Below, one piece after another: positions 1 to 7,159 of a DNA stretch of 40,455 nucleotides. The position numbers and the translations under genes are program-made. The stretch is from an uncultured Christensenella sp. (lineage in GTDB: Bacteria; Bacillota; Clostridia; Christensenellales; Borkfalkiaceae): positions 22,007-62,461 of the forward strand of contig CAJTRW010000008.1 in the NCBI GenBank assembly GCA_910578765.1, given 5' to 3'. The first letter of the stretch is position 1; each line of letters begins with the position of its first letter. The notes below the pieces were generated by a model. The model searched no databases. It was not told the origin of the DNA and saw only the letters and a program-made list of their open reading frames with translations.

Positions 1-238
1 GCTTTGCCGCCGCAACGGCAATTTCTTCCTGTGCTTCCGCTCCGTCTACGTCAAAAAACTCTTTAAGCGTAATTTTCAGCGCGTCGCAAATCATTTCCAA
101 ATGGTCTACGCTTATGCCGGCTTGTCCCAGTTCAACCCGCCTGAGATGCGTTTGAGAAATACCCGCCATTTCCGCAAGCTTATTTTGTGAAAACCCAGCA
201 TCTTCTCTCAAAGTCCTTATTCTTTCACCGGTCTGCAT
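1..238 (-). CDS. XRE-family HTH transcriptional regulator (truncated by window edge)
   Basis: The minus-strand frame opens with ATG at 238-236 and runs off the left edge. It gives about 79 residues beginning MQTGERIRTLREDAGFSQN. This is a standard lambda-repressor-like helix-turn-helix: an RIRTLRE first helix, FSQNKLAEMAG as helix 2, and ISQTHLRRVELGQAGIS as the recognition helix and its exit, followed by a fourth helix ending in LKEFFD. An AGAGG ribosome binding site lies about 10 bases before the ATG. The gene is divergent from the large surface protein, so it probably represses itself and possibly that protein; repeated AGTCTTATA motifs lie in the shared region. The ligand and C-terminal part are not visible. 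Confidence 0.85.
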   Translation of the reverse strand, partial: MQTGERIRTLREDAGFSQNKLAEMAGISQTHLRRVELGQAGISVDHLEMICDALKITLKEFFDVDGAEAQEEIAVAAAK

Positions 239-254
239 ATAAAAATTACCTCTT

Positions 255-355
255 TCAGTCTTATATGGATAATTATACTATAAATTTTTACATTTTCTTA
301 GTCATATAGTATTGACATGTTAGTCTTATAATGCTATAATGTGAAAACTATAAGA
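255..355. promoter_or_regulatory. Candidate operator repeats for the XRE regulator
   Basis: A T(T/C)AGTC(A/T)TATA motif starts at 255, 298 and 320, giving spacings of 43 and 22 bases, close to four and two helical turns. A reverse-oriented copy, ACTATAAGA, lies at 347-355. The copy at 320-330 sits between the -35 and -10 boxes of the plus-strand promoter, and the copy at 255 is in the leader of the XRE gene. This arrangement suits autorepression and control of the divergent gene. Assigning the motif to this regulator is an inference. Confidence 0.45.
312..340 (+). promoter_or_regulatory. Consensus sigma-A promoter toward the surface protein gene
   Basis: TTGACA at 312-317 and TATAAT at 335-340 are separated by exactly 17 bases, a perfect consensus match. 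Transcription would start near 347 and give a leader of about 310 nt before the surface protein start at 659. Confidence 0.75.
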
Positions 356-658
356 ATAATGCGGAAAAATATCGGATTTTAAACTATCCGTCGCGTGCAA
401 AGCGAATATTCAACGCTTGTTTTTACAGTAACGCTGCAATGAAAAGCTTTCTTCTTAGTTGTAAGCGTCCGCAAAGCGTACGGATGAGGGAACCGCAATG
501 CCCCTCATTCGTTGCCCGCGCGGTAAAAAATATAGATTCTTCGGCACACCTCAGAATGACAAAGCAATGCAAGGCAAGAATGACGAAACAATGTCATCCT
601 GAGCGAAGCGAAGGATCTGAAAAATCAAAAACCAAGTTTTTTTATAGGGGTTCACATT
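341..658 (+). other. Long untranslated leader of the surface protein gene
   Basis: I see no credible gene in this stretch. A 77-codon open frame beginning at 439 spells the repeat-derived peptide CHPERSEGSE and has no family features, so I do not call it. The main structure is the inverted-repeat element at 534-618. Just before 659 there is a weak purine-rich site (TAGGGG at about 647-652). Confidence 0.5.
534..618. repeat. Dispersed inverted-repeat element (HPERSEGS-type), copy 1
   Basis: The left arm at 534-561 and right arm at 592-618 are complementary. AGATTCTTCG (534-543) pairs with CGAAGGATCT (609-618), and CTCAGAATGACA (550-561) pairs with TGTCATCCTGAG (592-603) with one mismatch. An internal loop separates the two stems and about 30 bases form the end loop. 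Translated forward, the right arm gives the HPERSEGS peptide that turns up in many spurious database proteins. The same core (GTCATCCTGAGCaAAGCGAAGGATC in the opposite orientation) recurs at 39185-39240, so it is a dispersed family. Confidence 0.6.
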
Positions 659-3600
659 ATGAAAAAATTTAAAACAAAAAATTTGTTGTTTACGGCGCTT
701 TTATTGGCTTTTTCGGTTTTAGTTGCGGTAAGCGTATATTTTATGTTACCGAGAAAATTCAAAACTGCCAATGCGGCTGTAGCACTTAACAGCACGGTTT
801 ATAATTCCACATTTATCGGACAACATTGTGTTTTGGGTAACAATAACAGTCGTGTATATTCCGATTTCAGTACAACCATTAATCCCAGTCTCAGCCAGAT
901 AAATCATAGTGGTAACAGTTTTCATATCACAAAGGAATTAGAAAGATACAGTATAGCAAGTTACATACAATTTACGGCTGATATAGTTGTTCCTGCCAAT
1001 ACCGAATATAAAGTAGAATATTCCTATGAATTGACGTTGGACAGAGTTTCTGCTATATCCACGGGCGAAGCGAATTGCGTAATAGAATTATTCTATTTCG
1101 GCAATTCTGCCAATGGGGGAACGGATCAATCTGCAAGTATTGTATATAATGTTTTGGGCACAAGCGGTTCGCCTTACAGTGTAAACGGTTATTCGACCGA
1201 TATGCCTGATCATAAAGCTTTGAAGGGAACATTACCGGCTATAACATACAAAAATACTACCAATACTGACCAAACTTTTACTGCGTATTTCGGTTATTTC
1301 GGCGGGTCGGGACGAACAGGCGGTCCGACAGCTTTAATTTCTGCTACTTATGACCTTGTTATGGACGAAAAAGTAACGGCGGAAAAGGCTGTTGTTACGG
1401 TAGATAAAAATTCAGACGTATATAATCCGTTAGGAAATAACTTCGTTTTCAGTTACGATCAGTCTAAAATAGAACTTAAATCTGTCGATTATACGGATTT
1501 TGCCGGCACAACAAGCAATTTATATAACGGTAGCGGCACAAGTCCTATAAATTCATTAGGCAATTGTACGCTTATCGGGGCCGGAACATATAAGTTTGAA
1601 TTTGACATTATAAACGGCTCGGTTTGGGATACTGTGACAAATGATCAAACTCCTAAAACTATTACCGTAACAGTAAACCGCAAAGCCATAGCGGTGCCTA
1701 CAATCCAAAACAACAATCAGACGTATAAAGCGTCTGTATGTGATTTCGGATTAACGGGCTATGACCCTACGTTAATGAGCGTACCGACGTCTGGATTATC
1801 GTCAAACGTAGCGGGTGCTACAATAACGTGGGACGGCACGACGCAAAAGTTCAAAGCAACGGACGCTGCGGAGTACACGGTAGCGTTCCATATGGACAGT
1901 ATAAACCACATCTGGTTAACAGACGCGGGAACGGAATCGTCGACGGACCAGACAAAGAAGATAACGATAGAGAAGAAGGAGATAACGATAAACACGACTC
2001 CGGCGTCGGGAACGAACCCTAGCTGGGGCTTGGGCGATACTGGCGACATAACGATAAATGCCACGGCGACGGGCATAACCAATCCGGACTTTGTACTGGA
2101 TATATATTACGTAAAGGACGGGACGACAAGTCCGCTAACGTTGGGCATAGATACGACGACCAACAAGTTAGACGTATCGCAGATAACAAGCACGGGCAAA
2201 TACAAGCTTTGCATAGAGCTGACGAGCGCGGCTTCGAACAAGAATTACAGCATAGCAAGCAACAAGTTCGAGATGCCGTTCGAGATAAAGTCGGGCGGAA
2301 TAGATTTCAGCGTAATCAACTGGCAGTATGCGGAAGACGGCGGTAACATGCAGGACCTGTTTGCGTCGGGCGTGCAGAATGTAATACGGTATAAGCAGGA
2401 TTCGACCGGCGCGGCAGTGAAGTATATGATCGGCGCTATAATACCGTCGGGCGGATATCTGAGCATAGACACAAGCTATAACGCAAGCGGCTATACTAAC
2501 GGCTTTTACACAACAAAGGACGGGGCGACGTATAACAACGGTTGCAGCGCGGTAGGCAAGTACAAGACGAGAATAGCGTTGAAGACAGACGCGGACCATT
2601 TATTTAAGAACGACGCGGCAAACAAATACGGCACGTTCGGCGGAGACGACACGTCCGGCTGGTACGAGATAGAGTGGGAAATAAGCAAGGGCAAGGTAGA
2701 CGCAAGCTATCTTAGCAACTTAAAGGATAACCTGCAGTACCGCACGGCTGGCGGGGCATGGCAGACGTACGACCCTGCAAATCCCCCGCAATTCGGCAAG
2801 GGCGCGATAGAAATAAGGCTGGACCCTTCCAAATATCCCGCGGGCGTGACGAACGCAAGCATAACGGTAAACGACAAGAACACCGCGATAGGCAGCTACA
2901 CGGCGCAGGTAACGTTTACGTACGACCCGAACTATGTGAACGAGGGCACGCAGTCTTTCACGTGGGAGATATCGGCGCAGGTAATAGAGGTAGACTGGAC
3001 TTCAGATTTCTGGAAGGACGGCAGCGGCAACAACGTATTGGACGGCAATAACGTGCCGTACCAGATAAAGGTCTTAAACATACCCGATAACTTAAAGCAG
3101 TACATAGAGTATAAGTACTACATAGCTGACGCAAGCGACCCTTCGATAAGAGGCATGTACATAGGCACGGGCGACCAGGGCTTACAGGATTTGACAAATC
3201 CGCCGTACAACGCAAGCTCAACGAACGCGGTATACGTGTATGTTGAAGCGGTAATAAAGAGCGGCGTAACGCAGTATAAGCTGTCCGATACGACGGGGAA
3301 CGCATACGATTGCAGTATTCTGTACAGACTGGGCTCGACGAACACGCTTGTGAACGTAACGCAGAGCGTTACGGAAATGGAATACGGCGACGGCGCGTTG
3401 ACTGAAGGCATATTCACGCTATACGATACGGGTATAGGCGGCGACCTGGACAAAACAACGTATCTGGACGGAATATACGTGTACGACGCAAAGGGAACGA
3501 ACCTCGGGCTTTTGAGCGGCTTTGACGGCACAAAGGCAGACGCGGGCTTATATACGATAGAAATAAAGCTTAACGCGGCGGGCGAAAACACGTACACGCT

Positions 3601-5404
3601 GGCGCCGGGCTCGAAGTATAAATTCGAAATAAAGCCTAAGGCGATAGAGGTACCGACTGTAAGCGAGATAGTGTTCGACAACACGTATATAAATCTTGCG
3701 GATAAGCTGGGCGGCAGTTACGGAACGTATAAGGATATAATAAAGCTTGGCGGAACTTACGACGGAGTAAAGAACGCAAACACGCCGTACGTGGCAACGC
3801 TGACGCTGACTAACGCGAATTATTGCTGGAGCTATCCGACAACTTCAACGCCGAGTAAGCACCCTGCAAGGATAACGCTTACGGACGGAGAAAGCTATAC
3901 TGTAACGGGCGACGAGACGGTGGCAACGTATAACTGGAAGATAAACCCGTACGTATTGAGTGCAAGCGGCTGGAACTTAAAGGGCAAGGACGGCGCGACG
4001 TACGACATACCGGCAGGTTTGACGGAGGGACTGGACGTAGGAATAAACTACGCATACAGGACCGACAAGGCAAGCAACCCGATAGAAGAAGTAATATTAA
4101 AAGGCGGCAGTACGTTCTTTGTAACGGCGCAGTTGACGGGCGCGGACGCGAATAACTTCGTGTTTGAAGACAGCAACGCGACGACTTCCGGATTTGCGAC
4201 GTACAAGGTACCGCAAAGCGGCGCAATGGCGGCGTTCGGCAGCATAAAGGACTTCATGACAAAGACCTGGATGGGCTTGCCCATATGGGCGTGGTTCCTG
4301 ATAGGGCTTGCGGTACTGATACTGCTTATAATAATAATAGTAGTAGCGGCAAAACGCAGGAAGACGAAGGAAGAGCGCGCGGAAAAGAAAGCGGCAAAGC
4401 AGGCTGCGAAGGAAGAAGCGGAAGCGCGCAAAGAAGCGGAGCGTGCAAGACTGGAATCCGAGCGCGAAGCGGAGCGTATGCGTCTTGAAAGCCAGCGCGA
4501 GATAGAGAAGATGCGTGCGGAAGCAGAGGCAGCAAAAGCCAAAGCGGAAGCCGAGGCGGAGATAGCAAAAATGCGCGCGCAGGCACAGGCGCAGATGGCG
4601 CAGCCAATGGCAATGCCCCAGCAGATGCCTATGCAGCAGCAGTACGCGCAGCAGCAGGCAATGCCCCAGCAAATGTCCCAACCCGTTCCTCAGACTCAAT
4701 ATGTTCAACAGCCTGTAAACAATAACGAGCTTGAAGAAATAAAGAAGCAGTTGAGAAAGCTCAACGCAAAGGTTTCCCGCGGGCAGGGCTTCGGCGGACA
4801 GCAGTTTGCCGCACCCGTGCAAATGCCTATGATGCCCATGCAAATGCCCATGTCGGCTCAGGCATATCCGCAGTATCCTTACGGCGGTCAAGGCGACGGA
4901 CTTACGGAATTGAAGTCTGAGCTTGCGGCAATGCGCGCGGAGCAGCACGCAACCCGCGACGCGGAAATTAAGGCGGGACAGGATTTGATAAACGCGAAAA
5001 TGCAGACGGAGTTTACTAAGCTTCGCGTTCCCGGCTATATTTCGCAGAGCGCCCCCAACAGTCACGACGGCGCAATAAGCCCCGCGCAGTTCGTTCAGGC
5101 GGCGCAACAGACGGGTGCGCCTCAGACGGGAATTCCCGCCGAAACGGTTGTGGCTATGCTGAACGCGGTCATGAACGGAAAACTGCCTGCGGAAAAGCCT
5201 CAGTACGAGCCCGTGCAGGTGATTGAAGCGGAAACGTTACCCGTGACGCAGCCTGCGGTATATCCTCCCGACGCGGTCATAACTACGACCACTACGGTAG
5301 ATACTACAAAGACTGTCGCAAAGGGCGCGGCTGAAAACGAGCGCGGTAACAGGGAAACGTTCTTCGACATAGACGGCTTCTATGACAAGTACGAGGGCAA
5401 ATAA
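659..5404 (+). CDS. Giant membrane-anchored surface protein with Ig/MBG-like repeats and a cytoplasmic coiled-coil tail
   Basis: This 1,581-residue protein starts with a signal sequence (MKKFKTKNLLFTALLLAFSV, hydrophobic to about residue 30). Residues 40 to about 1190 are a Thr/Asn/Gly-rich ectodomain with beta-sandwich character. Repeated strand-linker units with phrases such as KKITIEKKEITI, KPKAIEVPTV and VNRKAIAVPTI resemble MBG/YDG-type adhesin repeats. One transmembrane helix follows at about 1206-1230 (WAWFLIGLAVLILLIIIIVV). A highly charged Lys/Glu/Ala/Arg coiled coil comes next (about 1231-1314), then Gln/Met/Pro-rich low-complexity segments, a second short helical region and a C-terminal DIDGFYDKYEGK. 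There is no LPXTG motif, so the helix and tail rather than sortase hold it. By the positive-inside rule the roughly 350-residue tail is cytoplasmic. From about nt 1790 codon choice becomes unusually uniform (Thr ACG, Ile ATA). Adhesion or envelope scaffolding is an inference. Confidence 0.8.
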   Translation: MKKFKTKNLLFTALLLAFSVLVAVSVYFMLPRKFKTANAAVALNSTVYNSTFIGQHCVLGNNNSRVYSDFSTTINPSLSQINHSGNSFHITKELERYSIASYIQFTADIVVPANTEYKVEYSYELTLDRVSAISTGEANCVIELFYFGNSANGGTDQSASIVYNVLGTSGSPYSVNGYSTDMPDHKALKGTLPAITYKNTTNTDQTFTAYFGYFGGSGRTGGPTALISATYDLVMDEKVTAEKAVVTVDKNSDVYNPLGNNFVFSYDQSKIELKSVDYTDFAGTTSNLYNGSGTSPINSLGNCTLIGAGTYKFEFDIINGSVWDTVTNDQTPKTITVTVNRKAIAVPTIQNNNQTYKASVCDFGLTGYDPTLMSVPTSGLSSNVAGATITWDGTTQKFKATDAAEYTVAFHMDSINHIWLTDAGTESSTDQTKKITIEKKEITINTTPASGTNPSWGLGDTGDITINATATGITNPDFVLDIYYVKDGTTSPLTLGIDTTTNKLDVSQITSTGKYKLCIELTSAASNKNYSIASNKFEMPFEIKSGGIDFSVINWQYAEDGGNMQDLFASGVQNVIRYKQDSTGAAVKYMIGAIIPSGGYLSIDTSYNASGYTNGFYTTKDGATYNNGCSAVGKYKTRIALKTDADHLFKNDAANKYGTFGGDDTSGWYEIEWEISKGKVDASYLSNLKDNLQYRTAGGAWQTYDPANPPQFGKGAIEIRLDPSKYPAGVTNASITVNDKNTAIGSYTAQVTFTYDPNYVNEGTQSFTWEISAQVIEVDWTSDFWKDGSGNNVLDGNNVPYQIKVLNIPDNLKQYIEYKYYIADASDPSIRGMYIGTGDQGLQDLTNPPYNASSTNAVYVYVEAVIKSGVTQYKLSDTTGNAYDCSILYRLGSTNTLVNVTQSVTEMEYGDGALTEGIFTLYDTGIGGDLDKTTYLDGIYVYDAKGTNLGLLSGFDGTKADAGLYTIEIKLNAAGENTYTLAPGSKYKFEIKPKAIEVPTVSEIVFDNTYINLADKLGGSYGTYKDIIKLGGTYDGVKNANTPYVATLTLTNANYCWSYPTTSTPSKHPARITLTDGESYTVTGDETVATYNWKINPYVLSASGWNLKGKDGATYDIPAGLTEGLDVGINYAYRTDKASNPIEEVILKGGSTFFVTAQLTGADANNFVFEDSNATTSGFATYKVPQSGAMAAFGSIKDFMTKTWMGLPIWAWFLIGLAVLILLIIIIVVAAKRRKTKEERAEKKAAKQAAKEEAEARKEAERARLESEREAERMRLESQREIEKMRAEAEAAKAKAEAEAEIAKMRAQAQAQMAQPMAMPQQMPMQQQYAQQQAMPQQMSQPVPQTQYVQQPVNNNELEEIKKQLRKLNAKVSRGQGFGGQQFAAPVQMPMMPMQMPMSAQAYPQYPYGGQGDGLTELKSELAAMRAEQHATRDAEIKAGQDLINAKMQTEFTKLRVPGYISQSAPNSHDGAISPAQFVQAAQQTGAPQTGIPAETVVAMLNAVMNGKLPAEKPQYEPVQVIEAETLPVTQPAVYPPDAVITTTTTVDTTKTVAKGAAENERGNRETFFDIDGFYDKYEGK

Positions 5405-5414
5405 TCAAAAACAG

Positions 5415-5450
5415 AAACGGCGGAAACATGCTTCCGCCGTTTTTCCTTTT
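5415..5450 (+). terminator. Rho-independent terminator after the surface protein
   Basis: A perfect 11-bp stem, AAACGGCGGAA (5415-5425) with TTCCGCCGTTT (5432-5442), has a 6-base loop and is followed by a T-rich run to 5450. Confidence 0.9.
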
Positions 5451-5475
5451 CCGAAAACGGTTCGTATGCAACGGC

Positions 5476-5505
5476 TTGACAAACGGTAAGCTTATGTGGT
5501 AAATT
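5476..5505 (+). promoter_or_regulatory. Sigma-A-type promoter of lgt
   Basis: TTGACA (5476-5481) precedes TAAATT (5500-5505) with an 18-base spacer. The lgt ribosome binding site AAAAGGAG (5518-5525) and ATG (5533) follow closely. The -10 box is imperfect. Confidence 0.55.
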
Positions 5506-5532
5506 TAAAGGGCACAGAAAAGGAGAATTCAA

Positions 5533-6399
5533 ATGCATCCCGATCCTATTTTTACGGTTTTCGGCAAGGGAGTTTACCTTTACGGCATATGTATGGCGTT
5601 GGGTCTTATCGCTTGCTTTGCGTTTCTCATTATAACCATGCGGATAAAGAAGTTTAACGAAGCTTCTTCCGATACCATTATATTTATAGGTATTTTCGGC
5701 ACGGGCTTCGGCATACTTGCCGCGGCGATATTTCAGGGCGTTTACAACGTTATCGCCGACCCGTCGGAGGGGTTCAGCCTCAACAGCATGACCTTTATAG
5801 GCGGACTTATCGGCGGCGTTTCAAGCTTTTTGGGCGTATACTTTTTGTATATGTACGTCGTCCGTCCACGCACTAAAATCAAGCTGCTTACAAATGAAAT
5901 GAACGCGACTTTAACCGACGCGCTTCCTTTTATTCCCATCGCCATAACCATAGCTCACGCTTTCGGAAGGCTCGGCTGCTTCTTTGCGGGTTGCTGTTAC
6001 GGCAGACCCACGGACGCATGGTTCGGCATAGCCTGTGCGGACCACCCTTCGCTTATTGGCGTTAAGGTAATTCCCACCCAGCTTTTCGAGATGATTTTCC
6101 TTCTCGTTCTGGGCGGGGTAATGGCGTTGTTGTATTTCAAGTTTAAATTCAATTACAATTTTGCCGTGTATGCCGTAACGTACGGTATCTGGCGTTTCGT
6201 TCTGGAATTTTTCCGCGACGACGACAGGGGGCAGTTCCTCGGGACGGCGGTCAGTCCGTCGCAGTTCTGGTGCATATTAATGGTGATACTCGGCGTCGGC
6301 TACGTATTTTTGCAGTATTACGTGCTGTCCAAGCATATGAAGCATCCCGAGCTTGCCGCACGGACGGTAGAGGAAGAAGCGGAGCCTTCCGCACAGTAA
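5533..6399 (+). CDS. lgt: Prolipoprotein diacylglyceryl transferase (Lgt family)
   Basis: Lgt moves the diacylglyceryl group of phosphatidylglycerol onto the cysteine of lipoprotein precursors, the first step of lipoprotein maturation in the membrane. The 288-residue length is usual for the family and about seven hydrophobic segments are visible. The signature region at about residues 142-157, HAFGRLGCFFAGCCYG, contains the conserved His, the GR(L/I)G core and the following Gly. It is the cysteine-rich variant seen in some Bacillota Lgt-like proteins rather than the NFINGE form of E. coli. Near the C-terminus RFVLEFFRDD matches the family's (F/E)xxRxD region. AAAAGGAG lies 7 bases before the ATG. 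It appears monocistronic, between a terminator and a strong hairpin. A second Lgt elsewhere in the genome cannot be excluded. Confidence 0.85.
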   Translation: MHPDPIFTVFGKGVYLYGICMALGLIACFAFLIITMRIKKFNEASSDTIIFIGIFGTGFGILAAAIFQGVYNVIADPSEGFSLNSMTFIGGLIGGVSSFLGVYFLYMYVVRPRTKIKLLTNEMNATLTDALPFIPIAITIAHAFGRLGCFFAGCCYGRPTDAWFGIACADHPSLIGVKVIPTQLFEMIFLLVLGGVMALLYFKFKFNYNFAVYAVTYGIWRFVLEFFRDDDRGQFLGTAVSPSQFWCILMVILGVGYVFLQYYVLSKHMKHPELAARTVEEEAEPSAQ

Positions 6400-6418
6400 A
6401 ACAGCATGACATATATCT

Positions 6419-6452
6419 GCCCGCCGCGCAATTTTGCGCGGCGGGCAAAAAA
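6419..6452. terminator. Very strong GC hairpin after lgt, lacking a T-run on the plus strand
   Basis: GCCCGCCGCGCAA (6419-6431) and TTGCGCGGCGGGC (6434-6446) are perfectly complementary, so the inner pairs must open to form a loop. The hairpin is followed by AAAAAA rather than a T-run. It probably ends or stabilises the lgt transcript but is not a textbook intrinsic terminator. Confidence 0.5.
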
Positions 6453-6462
6453 TTATCCGCGC

Positions 6463-6491
6463 GTATAACAATATTTTACTTTCACATACTT
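6463..6491 (+). promoter_or_regulatory. Candidate sigma-G (forespore) promoter of spoVT
   Basis: GTATA at 6463-6467 fits the -35 pattern gHATR. CATACTT at 6485-6491 matches six of seven positions of CATAHTA, with a 17-base spacer. In Bacillus subtilis spoVT is transcribed by sigma-G, which agrees. The start codon is 37 bases downstream. Confidence 0.5.
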
Positions 6492-6527
6492 TTATTACGG
6501 GCAAATTTTGCCTTAAATAGGAGTTTT

Positions 6528-7073
6528 ATGAAAGCTACAGGAATTGTAAGAAGAATAGACGAGTTGGGAAGGGTGGTCATTCCCAAGGAAATAAGAAGTA
6601 CTTTACGGTTAAAATCCGGCGACCCGCTTGAAATATTCACGGACAGGGACGAGCTTATGTTAAAAAAGTATTCGCCCATAGCCTCGCTTGAAAAGTTTTC
6701 GGAGGGCACGGCAAGGTCGCTTTCCGATTTATCGGGGCATATAGCGGTAATCTGCGACACGGACGAGGTTTTACATGCTTCCGGCAGAGGACAGCGCGTA
6801 TTCGACGGTAAAAGCCTTTCGGAAAAAATGGAAAAAATAATGCTCGGCAGGAAAAGTTACGTCGCAAATCTTGCCGAGGGCGGCGATGTCGTACCCATAA
6901 CGGGCGACGGTGCGGAGGATATCACCGCGCAGATAATCGTGCCTATCGTGTGCAACGGCGACTGTCTGGGCGCGGTTGCGCTGGTTTCTACCGACCAGGG
7001 CGCAAAGATGGAGGCGGGCGCATGCAAGCTTGCCCAGCTTTCCGCAACGATACTTGCAAACCAGTTCGAGTAA
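6528..7073 (+). CDS. spoVT: Stage V sporulation transcription factor SpoVT
   Basis: SpoVT is an AbrB-type DNA-binding protein that tunes sigma-G-dependent genes in the forespore. The 181-residue product begins MKATGIVRRIDELGRVVIPK, the canonical SpoVT/AbrB swapped-hairpin DNA-binding domain (about 1-50). A GAF-like regulatory domain follows (about 60-178). The frame is open back to 6270, but the start at 6528 is fixed by the conserved N-terminus and by TAGGAG at 6518-6523. Spacing to the ATG is only 4 bases. In Bacillus, spoVT is followed by yabM and yabN, and the same order holds here. It is bounded by a GC hairpin upstream and a terminator downstream. Confidence 0.95.
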   Translation: MKATGIVRRIDELGRVVIPKEIRSTLRLKSGDPLEIFTDRDELMLKKYSPIASLEKFSEGTARSLSDLSGHIAVICDTDEVLHASGRGQRVFDGKSLSEKMEKIMLGRKSYVANLAEGGDVVPITGDGAEDITAQIIVPIVCNGDCLGAVALVSTDQGAKMEAGACKLAQLSATILANQFE

Positions 7074-7120
7074 ATTAAAAAAATTATTCGGTTGCCGTAA
7101 GGCTTCCGCTTAATAAAAAA

Positions 7121-7159
7121 AAGTAAAACCCCGCATACTAATGTTGCGGGGTTTTACTT
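7121..7159. terminator. Terminator-like hairpin abutting the flippase start codon
   Basis: A perfect 15-bp stem joins 7121-7135 (AAGTAAAACCCCGCA) to 7145-7159, with a 9-base loop. Each GC core is followed by TTTT on its own strand, so it could terminate in both directions. It ends one base before the ATG at 7160. The only ribosome-binding-like bases of the next gene (GCGGGG, 7146-7151) lie inside the 3' arm. Confidence 0.75.

Noticed and set aside
439..672. 77-codon plus-strand open frame containing CHPERSEGSE
   Set aside because: It is a translation of the dispersed repeat, has no ribosome binding site, overlaps the surface protein start and resembles no real family.
4097..5107. 336-codon minus-strand open frame within the surface protein gene
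   Set aside because: It is an artefact of the uniform codon usage of the coding strand; the translation is Leu/Arg/His-rich without family features.
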